A stretch of 64,000 nt of DNA from contig OY821791.1 in assembly GCA_963682175.1 (NCBI GenBank), positions 26,906,326 to 26,970,325 of the forward strand. The letters are read 5' to 3'. Positions 55,785-64,000 of this stretch are shown piece after piece. This DNA comes from Triglochin maritima (Eukaryota > Streptophyta > Magnoliopsida > Alismatales > Juncaginaceae). Under the pieces are notes generated by a model. It made no database searches. It was not told where the DNA came from and worked only from the letters and a program-made list of their open reading frames with translations. How positions within the stretch are numbered: the first letter of the stretch is position 1; each line of letters begins with the position of its first letter. Position numbers and translations under genes: made by a program.

Positions 55785-56678
55785 TTGGAAGTGTGAGAGT
55801 TTTCTGTGTAAAACTAAGTTTGATCCTCTATTTATAAGCTCCTAAAGATTTCTAGCCGTTTGGACAAGATTTGATTGGGTTTTGTGCAAAGCACACAAAG
55901 CAGAAAATCGGGCTGCAAATCTGTCCAGAAACGGTCGACCGAAAAATGGAATGGTCGACCGAACTCTTAAGTTTGTTAATGAAACGGTCGACCGAACTAG
56001 GTTACCGGTCGACCGAACTTAAAGTTCGGTAGAAGGAAACTTTGATGGGTTGAACTAAATAGTATCGACCGATAGCAGGGAGTTTTTGACTGGATCAACC
56101 GGTCGACCGGAAAGGGCAAATGGTTCGACCGGTTCTAAAGTATATGGGGGGGGTGTATTTTGTTTTATACGAATACGACCATAACAAAATCCGGGATCGG
56201 ACGACCGAAAAGATAGAACCGGTCGACCGGTAGAGTTCGGTAAAATCACTATGGAGAGTCTGTTATAAACCGGTCGAACTGAGAACTGGTTCGGTCGACC
56301 GGTTCACACAGGAATTCCGGTTTTAGGTTTTAAGTGATTTCCGACTAAGGTTTGGGTGATCTAATGGAGTCCAAATGATATGAGATTTTGTGTGTGACTC
56401 CTACATGGAACCTAGTGTGAATGTGATAAGTTTTTATCTCTTGTATGCTCAATTTACACATGTTCCTAAGACTCAAATTAAATCAAGATTACAAGTCTTC
56501 ATATAGCTTTATTACAAATCTTGACTTGATTTCCTTCCTTTCATGAGTCTTGATCACCTGTAGAGGTTAGCACATGCAATATATATGCAATGCAATATGT
56601 GTGCTACTCTACATTACTTATGATTAAGATTAGGTTGATTAAATCATCAAAACAAGGATTAAGGCCAAAACGGCAACA
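55706..56678 (-). repeat. Truncated 5' LTR of the outer copia element
   Basis: On the minus strand it starts TGTTGCCGTTTTGGCC and runs through the CGGTCGACCG-rich region before breaking into gag sequence. About 530 bp of the LTR end is lost. Confidence 0.8.
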
Positions 56679-57819
56679 CATTTATTGTATGCATTTAGTC
56701 TCATACCGGGGGATTGTCCTTGGTTGCCTTTTTTCATGCCTATAAATAGAACTCTTCCTCCTCATTTGTATTCACCCATTGCTTGATGTCATTCTCTCTA
56801 CTTGGAGTAAAGCCTTGAAGCAAAACTCAAGTGGAGAAGAATGCTACTTGTAATGTGAGTCATTTAATAAAATAATTTTTCATAGTTTTGTTCTCATGTT
56901 GTCTCTTTTTCTTGCATGCTTAGCTTAGTATTGTTTATTTAATCTTAGTCTAAATTAGTTATAATGTCTCCTTTTCTTTATATGAATGATTTTTTAATGT
57001 GTAGTGAGTAGATCCATCCTCTTTGGGGGGGGGGGGGGTGGAGATGATGTACATGTATGTTGTGAAGTTTGGATGTTGTATTAATTTTGGATTGTGTAGA
57101 CTTGCATGTTTGTATGTTTATTGGCGGTATTTTAATCATCTACATGTTGAGGGATTTTGATGAGTTTTACCATAATATTTAGACACTTCCCATGCTTAGT
57201 TACCTCATATTTATTGACTGAAATTTCCTGTTAAATATGCTACATGTTAGTCAAGTGTTTGTATTTTTAGTTGCTTGCTTGATTGAAGAAACTTTATTTT
57301 GATGGGTTTTGCCATAAGATTTAGACGCCTCCCATTATTAGCTTTGTTCTCCACATGAGTTTATGGTTTTTGATGAGTCTTGGTATATCTTTAGACACTT
57401 CTCATGCTGAGCCTAATCTTATGATAATCAAGTAGTAATTGCAGATGCATTGTGTGAATGGATTGATAGGTTTTGCCACATCTTTAGACACTTACTATGC
57501 ATGACAACGCACACACGACACACACACATACATGCTTACATGCGTCATTCATCACTTATTTTACTTCATATGTGCACACACTCCACCCCTTAGGGGTTTC
57601 TCTTTCTGATTTCCAATCTTTCGTTGCTTTCTTTTGCATTTCTTCTTACTAGTTTAGTGTAGTTTAGCTTTAGCATAAACATAACTTTTCTACCTTTATT
57701 CACCACTTGATTTCTGACAAACCAGAGGTTACTCACCTCCCCGTGGATTGACCCGTACTTGCCACCACTTCATCGCGGCCGTGCACTTGCGGTAATTAAT
57801 AAATCGTTTAAACAACTAC

Positions 57820-58070
57820 CAAGAGATGTTACTGGAGTTGGGTTTCAAAACTTTTCAGATTCACATTCTAATTCCACCATAACATGATTTAAATTCCTTA
57901 TGAACTTTTCTGAAATTTTTAGTCTGAATAGTTCTAAGGAGCAAAATGCCAAACCTACTCACTAGCTTATAGTGTGGTCCCTTTGTTTATTTCCAACACC
58001 AGTAAACATTTCACACTTCATGAACATGCAACACTAGGAGAACATCCAACAACAGTGGATTTTCATTAAA
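57820..58070. other. Spacer between LTR nests, nothing recognised
   Basis: Low-complexity-free AT-rich DNA without open frame or repeat match in the window. Confidence 0.35.
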
Positions 58071-58266
58071 CTTAGTGTTATGATCTCAAGGCTAGGGGTG
58101 AATAAATTAATTAAACATTTATGCACTATAGACTAAAATATACGTGAGAAATAAAATCGCAGAAATAAATCAAACCACGATTGAGAGACACAACGATTTC
58201 TTATTGGTTCGGCAAAACTCCCACGTGCCTAGTCTAGTCCCCGAGCACCATGTCGAGAGTTCTTAC

Positions 58267-61200
58267 TGAATAACCTCAAGTGCACGACCACATTGAAGCG
58301 GTGACAAATACGGGTCGATCCACAGGGAGGTGTGTTGACTTTAGTTTATTCGAAGGTGAGTGGGAAAGAAAGGAGTTATGGTCTAAACTATACTACAATG
58401 AGAAATGAATTGGAAATACGCAATAAATTAAACCCCATAGGGGGTAGAGAAAGAATGTGAATACAAAGATATGTGTATGTGTGTGTGTTCAATTATGCTC
58501 ATCTCAACATGTAGTGCATGAAAATCATAAAACTAAATCCAACTTTGCCTCCACATGAAATAAGATAACACAATATCATTAAAACATACAAGACAATAAT
58601 TGGAATGAAGCTAAATGACCTCATGTATAAAGACCAAACCTCACTATGCCTCAATATGAAATAAGATTTAGACAATCATTAAACCATACAAGACATTAAC
58701 CAAGGTAAAGGTAACAAGAGTACATGCAACTACAAGTCATGTTTCCTTTATCAATTCCATCAATATTCTCACCTCACCATTCCCCATAAAATAGGTCCAC
58801 TAATCTAAGCATATGCTAAGCTTCATTCAAGAGCATTAGCATATCAAAGACAAGAGTGAAATCCCATTAGATGGTTATGGAAATCATGTAAGGTTCAAAG
58901 GATTAAGATAACACACATCTAATACATCACATAATCATATCACATATTTCTCCACCCCTCAAATGGGGATGGAACTACTTACTAATCATTACACTACAAC
59001 CTACATTAACAAAATGAAACACTCTAGTGAAAGGAAATTAAACTAAGCAAGCAAGAAATATTAAAGAAACTAAAAGGACATAAAACTAAAGAAGCATGCA
59101 AGACATATGAAAGGAAATTAAACTAAGAAAGAAGCAACATAACTAAAGGAAAAGTTTATTAATTTCAAACTCACAATCCAAGTAGCCTCTCTCCACCAGG
59201 GTTTTTGCTTCTAGGCTTTTACTCCTAGTAGAGAGAATGACCACCAAGAGAGTGATGAATACAAGGGAGGAGGATGAGTTCTATTTATAGTCAAAGAAAA
59301 AGGCAATTGGGGACAATCCCCCGGTATGTGACTAAACATATACCAAAACTAGACTAAATACGCCCTAATACATGACCCGACTAAACCGCATCGGATCCGT
59401 ACCAACCAAGACCGCCAATTAGCGGTCTTAGACCGCCAGGTGGCGGTCTATATGGTTCAGATCGGGTTTTGGTTCGGAGTGTGGTGGCCTGGCTCGATTT
59501 CTGCATGTTTGATGCATCCTAATCGGTTGTGTAGCTTGAGACCCTAATCCAATTGCCAAAATACTCCTCATGATGGTGTGTAGTTTCTTCATTTTCTCAT
59601 AGTGTAGGATTTCGTGTCCCTATGTATGTATATATTTTAAAATTTTAATACAACATACAAGATCAACATATTTTCAACAATTTCTATGTACATAGTTTTT
59701 TGATTATTCTAATAACATGCAATCCTACATTTATTAAAATAAATCACAAAGGTAGAATCATACCTAAAGGTTCTCTAAAACCTTCTTGAAGATTCGGAGT
59801 CGCGTTTTCCGTTGAATCGTCCACGGATTTGCCTCCGAGTGTTCACCAAACTCTAAACAAGATTAGAGAGAAAGGAACTAGCCAATCAATCTCTAACAAG
59901 GTTTATAATCTAGCTAATGACCCATCTTTAAGCTCCTGAGATTCTTATCTCTAAAACTTAAATTTACTAAGAGATTTTCGTGGTGATTAGGGAGAGATTA
60001 ATGAGAGAAAGATTTTTGCATTAGTTGTTAAACAAGTAGGAGTATGGGTCCTTTTATAGTCTCCCAAAACATCCTTATCAAGAGCTATTATTTAGCCATG
60101 ATCTCTTGCTTATTCTCTCCTAAAATTAATCTCTAATTTCCACATAATCACCCACAAAAAACGTTTTAATGAAATCTGGAATTAATTCACCCATGATTTA
60201 ATTAATCTCTTAATAATTCAGGCAGAATCGTTCTTGTTCGGTACACCGAGTATTATTCGGTCAACCGAACCATTCGGTTATAACACGTGTTTGGTGCACC
60301 GTGAGCTAGACGGTCGATCGAATCCGTAAGAGAAAAATTCCCTTGAAGAATTCGGACGAACCACGTCTTTTACTCGGTCTACCGTTGACCCACCAAAATC
60401 GCTCCCGGGACATAGTCATCGGATGACCGGGTCACCTTCGGTCTACCAAAAATACTACTTCTCAGTTGACCGTGCACACTCGGTTAACCGAACCCGATTG
60501 TCCAGGCACTCCAGACAATTTCGGTCAACCAATTGCGCTTACCCGTTCCGTATTTGGTTAACCAATTCGAAGATACCCCGGTCGACCGAACCATGAACGG
60601 TTCACCGTGTTTGACCCCGATTTTACCTTTGTCAAATTTTGGATTTATTTCCAACAAAATTTGATCTTTTGGGGTTTTTAGCAATTCACATCCTATATAT
60701 ATCATCATATGTAATATTAAATTATTACACCCCATAATATATATACCTCATATGAATTTATTATGATTCTAATTATGTCAATTCTCATGACATATTGATT
60801 TTATTCATTCACCACATGTGTCCTATTTTCACATGAAACCCGACACATCATATGAACTTAAAATCAAACGTCTTGTTTCCCAGTTTTGTGGTGTGACCTA
60901 TAGGAGGATCTAAGCCAAATTGGCAGCGATATTAAACACTTAATATCTCAAACTATAAGCGGTATCTAGCTACACATTATAGTTACCCAATTAGCATAGA
61001 TGTCTTTGTTCCACCCGAACCAAAACACGATCCATTTAGTGATGTAAGTGCACCACTTGTGTCCGTCCCTTGCCTCATGATATTAAGAATATATACAAAG
61101 TAGAAATGTGTCATCTTTGTATTATATTCATTTCTTGATATCTTTAAGCTAATTATAACTATGTAACTTAACTCAAGTTACATTGTGCACATTATAATTT

Positions 61201-61992
61201 TGCGTTATCAAGGGGCCCACTAATATCATCACTCAATTAAGAGGGGCAATGATAATCGTTTGACTAGCTATCTTTTCCAGCACAAGTCAAGCTCAACCAA
61301 CTATTGCCTTTATCACTATACTCATTGATAGCTTTTGACAATAATCAAATTAAGCACTTCTTGAGTGAAAAGATATAAGTCTCATATCTTAGGATCGAAG
61401 ACACAGTAAAAACATTAATGACACGAAACATAATTCCATAATGTTTTACTTGTTAGGTCTGTTCAATCTATAAAAGTAATATTTTCCTCTTTTATATACT
61501 CGTGTCGTCAATTATTTGTAGAGCTACAATAATCGATGACCAACACGACAATCTTATCTCGGTAATTAATGTTCCATGTTAATTACCATGATTGTGAACA
61601 ACTTTTGATTTATGTAAACCATTATCTTTTAGAGCTCTACAGTTAAGGACCAAGCGCCTCTTCCTTAACACTTCCAAAAGACAAATACTATAATCAAGGA
61701 ACAAAATGTTTGTACATTCAATTCATAATAATTGACATATAAAAGCAAAACTTTTAGAACACATTCCATTCACATACGTCATTTGGTTTTCCATTCGGGT
61801 CCCTCTCTCTTGCATCTTAGTCCATAAGTCTTGCAACTTAGTCAATTTTCTTGCTTTTAAGTCCTTTTATTGTCTCTCATTCTCAAACCTACTTATTCCT
61901 GAAACTTAAACATTAAACTCGTTACATAGCATTGTTTGGGTGAAAGATAATGGACAAAAGACACAAATATATGCATGATAAGATGTCAATCA
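58267..61992 (-). mobile_element. Gypsy solo LTR on the minus strand, split by a 2.17-kb LTR
   Basis: Flanked by a perfect 5-bp duplication CTTAC (58262-58266 and 61993-61997). On the minus strand it starts TGATTGACATC and ends GTTATTCA after the GTGCACTTG block. It is the same family as the LTRs at 817 and 48166. A TATA-like CTATAAATAGAAC is present on the minus strand near 59285. Own length without the nested LTR is about 1551 bp. Confidence 0.85.
59603..61772 (-). mobile_element. Solo LTR of 2170 bp (family D, copy D2)
   Basis: Inverted full-length copy of the solo LTR at 9264-11422: TGAATGGAATGTG to CGAAATCCTACA on the minus strand. The flanking 5-mers are CATAG (59598-59602) and CATAC (61773-61777), 4 of 5 matching. 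It interrupts the gypsy solo LTR at its TCTCATA..CGTCATTTGG position. Bases 60230-60610 hold the CGGTCGACCG-type palindromes. No coding sequence. Confidence 0.85.
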
Positions 61993-62700
61993 CTTACCAT
62001 GCACCTTTGCGGGCAGAACATATCCACAAGCCATTTTACATCCACGCTCAATAAACAACCCTCCTCGAGGCTCTTCACGTACCATGAAGTCGACTTCCAC
62101 AACCCGGAAGCTCCGAGTACAGATTTTTGCAAAGCACCGACTTTGCAACCACCCAAGAGTAAGCTCTTGAATCAAATAAATTTGAGAGTGAAGGATTGAG
62201 TCAAGAGCTCGATGTGTGTTGGTGAGAGGATGAAGAGGGAGATGAATGTGAATGTGAAATTTAGAGCACAAAGAGAATTTTTGTCACAGGAGCCGTAGTA
62301 GAATGAATAGAATTCTCCTATAAATAGGTTGGATTCGAACGAGGAAATGATTTAAATCAAATCAAAAGGCAAGAAATTCAAAAAGAGGGTCGTACTGGAC
62401 GTCCGGCTTGCGCGACCGGATCCGCTTAACTAGCCATTGTATACAAGTTGAATATGGCAAGCACCCGGTCCAAGGGGACGAACATCCGCTCAAGTTTGTT
62501 GTCCGAGAGTTTGAATTGCGTGTTTGGGCGTTCGTCCGTTCTAAGGGGGTGGACGACCAGTGTCGGGTGAAATTTGATTTTTGAATGATCGCCCTTTGCA
62601 TCAAATTCCTATACTAACCTAATCTAACCCATACACATTTTTATTGTTAAAGAAGAGTAATTTAAGGTCCTTCGTAGTGGTAGCAAATCTTCACACTTAT

Positions 62701-63025
62701 TGCTTTCAATACCTAATGTAGAAAACTTCCATAGCTAGTAGTATTTAAAATTGATGTGATTTTTGCTGAGAAGTCCTGAAACAGTTGTATAATGAATTAG
62801 ACCAAAATATATTCGTTGTTATCTAATCAAATTAAGGAAGTGAGATTTATACTTAGTACAAGAAAAAAATATGCAGGGAGTTCGAGAATGTGTGCATGTA
62901 TGGCCGCATCTGTATATACCGCATATTGAGAATGCAGTATGGTAGATGTGAGTCCGCATAATATCTCATAAGCGGTTGCATACGAGGGCGCATGTGCACC
63001 ACATTTTAGATGGATCATATTTTAA
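62701..63025. other. Spacer, nothing recognised
   Basis: No gene, repeat or RNA was identified between the second LTR nest and the MULE at the right edge. Confidence 0.35.
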
Positions 63026-63170
63026 CTAAACTGCTAAACATCGCCCATTTTTAGTTAAATCGCCTGTCTCAATTACCATCTTGTTCTTCTCTCATTTCTA
63101 CTTATATATCTCTTCATTTCACTCTCCAACCATGACTGTCACTTCATCTTCCTAAAACTCATCAAAAACA

Positions 63171-64000
63171 GTGTCTCGGGAGCCAGGAAAGGAGTCAGTA
63201 TGCACTCAAATATGGTAAAAATTTCCATTTATTTTAAGTTAACAAAATAAAAATAAAAATGGAGGGGGTGTCTCCAGGAGCCTCCCCCAAAGGATAGGGC
63301 GTTTGTGGGAGCCCCCTAGGGGTGGGCTCCGGCAGACGCCTTTTTTTAATGAATTAAAATTTAATTGTTAGTTAAATTGATTAATTAGTTAACTAAATTG
63401 TTTAATTGTTATAATTGTTAGTTAAATTGATAAATTAGTTAATTTAATTGTTATAATTAGTTAAATTGAATAATTAGTTATAGTTGTTAGTTAAATTGAT
63501 TAATTGTTATAATTAGTTACATTAATTAATTAATAAGTTAAATTGATTAATTGTTATAATTAGTTATAATCGTTAGTTAAATTGATTATAATTAGTTAAA
63601 TTGATTAATTGTTATAATTAGTTTCATTAATTGATCAATTTGTAAATTTAGTTATTTAAATCCATTAACGAAATTTTATTTCTAAACTTGAATTGATAGT
63701 CATCGGGTTACCATGGAGGAAAAGGGAAATTAGTTCCCTTACGCGTTGTATATAGGTTAGATGATGATTCAACTCCTCGCCATCCACGTAGACGTGGTAT
63801 ATCTTTTTCGGTTAGGAGAGAGAGAGTTTACGTCTTCGTCAGACATGTGAGGATTCCTTCGATGATGAGGATGTTTCAGATCAGGTGGAGAGTGACGATG
63901 ACGAGAGTGATGATGGTGGCCGGTTGGGGTTGGAGGAGGAGAGGCCGAGGGAGTATGGTAGAGGATGGGGGCGACATGGTAATTCTTCTACTGCTAAGTG
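63171..64000 (+). pseudogene. 5' part of the PMD gene of MULE-C
   Basis: Exon 1 (63171-63214) aligns with the MULE-B exon, but the start ATG is GTG. Exon 2 begins at 63700 (SSGYHGGKGKLVPLR) and continues into the Arg-rich region before shifting frame near 63830. It is incomplete because the window ends. Confidence 0.6.
63345..63655. repeat. AT-rich tandem repeat in the PMD first intron of MULE-C
   Basis: Many short copies of TTAGTTAAATTGATTAATT and TTGTTATAA, with spacing mostly 10-25 bp. It sits at the same place as the AT-rich tandem in MULE-B. Confidence 0.6.

Larger units (their letters stand above)
48616..56678 (-). mobile_element. Gag-only copia element on the minus strand, middle level of the nest
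   Basis: Duplication CATTT flanks it (48611-48615 and 56679-56683). On the minus strand: a truncated 5' LTR (56678 to about 55706), the 3' part of gag (to 54750), a 3' untranslated region, polypurine tract CAAAAACGGGGAGAT, and a full 3' LTR (54122 to 48616) that is split by the inner copia. Primer site and gag N-terminus are deleted. No integrase or reverse transcriptase is present between gag and the 3' LTR. Confidence 0.85.
48166..57814 (+). mobile_element. Gypsy solo LTR, outermost level of a three-deep nest
   Basis: It starts TGATTGACATC and ends CGTTTAAACA after GCCGTGCACTTGCGG, with the 5-bp duplication ACTAC (48161-48165 and 57815-57819). Without the copia insertion (48616-56678 plus one TSD) it is about 1581 bp, close to the 1606 bp of the solo LTR at 817. 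A run of 14 G (57025-57038) lies in its second half. No coding sequence. Confidence 0.88.
58076..62695 (-). mobile_element. Probable copia solo LTR, outer level of the second nest
   Basis: On the minus strand it would run from TGTGAAGATTTGC (62695) to TTGAGATCATAACA (58076). The flanking 5-mers CTTAG (58071-58075) and CTTAT (62696-62700) match at 4 of 5. Bases 58170-58260 (AACGATTTC, GGTTCGGC) resemble the U5 part of plant copia LTRs. Own length is about 900 bp after removing the nested gypsy LTR. Boundaries are less certain than for the other elements. Confidence 0.45.
63026..64000 (+). mobile_element. Left end of a further PMD-type MULE (MULE-C), cut by the window edge
   Basis: CTAAACTGCTAAACATCGCCC and TTAAATCGCC at the start align with the left TIR of MULE-B. 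The sequence then follows it through the promoter region (TTCTACTTATATA), the small first exon, the GC-rich block (63262-63340), the AT-rich tandem and the second exon. The right end lies beyond the window. Confidence 0.7.

Overview
The window is repeat-rich nuclear DNA from a flowering plant. The one intact host gene has ten exons with GT-AG introns and encodes a plastid-targeted LL-diaminopimelate aminotransferase (AGD2/DAP type). Everything else that could be read is transposable elements: gypsy LTRs of Athila/Tat style, copia elements with an initiator-Met tRNA primer site, Mutator-like elements (MULEs) carrying a plant mobile domain (PMD) gene, and hAT elements. The species cannot be named from the sequence. 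Family assignments rest on motifs recognised by eye; no database search was run.

Layout. 1-8.6 kb: a gypsy solo LTR (817-5375, TSD TCTGG) split by a second deleted gypsy element on the minus strand (1424-4371, TSD AGATG), then LTR fragments. 8.9-22.1 kb: a MULE with about 330-bp terminal inverted repeats (8958-22051, TSD ATTATTATA), itself invaded by a 2.16-kb solo LTR, a copia 3' end, and a 7-kb gypsy element that has gag and protease but no reverse transcriptase or integrase. 22.1-28.7 kb: two related MULEs (22204-23330 and 23820-28672) inserted in the same small repeat array at the same ATTATTATA site as the first. The larger carries a PMD gene and a transposase gene pointing at each other, both now broken. 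29.4-29.95 kb: an inverted-repeat MITE-like element just upstream of the host gene.

30.2-39.5 kb: the aminotransferase gene (460 residues). Its 4.1-kb third intron holds a large fold-back repeat with a small hAT insertion in each arm. 40-43 kb: remains of another MULE (MuDR-like N-terminal transposase region), a 22-bp/66-bp higher-order minisatellite, and a short stretch resembling the phosphate-binding loop of ribose-5-phosphate isomerase. 44.7-48.0 kb: a hAT element with TIRs, 8-bp TSD, and an 832-codon transposase frame broken by only two stops. 48.2-57.8 kb: a three-deep nest (gypsy solo LTR, containing a minus-strand gag-only copia, containing a plus-strand gag-only copia), each level closed by its own 5-bp TSD. 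58.1-62.7 kb: a second three-deep nest of LTRs. 63.0-64.0 kb: the left end of another PMD-MULE, cut by the window edge.

How it fits together: the host gene sits in an island between repeat nests. Target-site duplications, together with intact paralogues of several insertion sites inside the same window, allow the insertion order to be read directly. The most unusual signals are the repeated use of one 9-bp target by three MULEs, the two-gene PMD/transposase MULE with GC-rich first introns, the gag-only copia family, and the clusters of the palindrome CGGTCGACCG in more than one LTR family.
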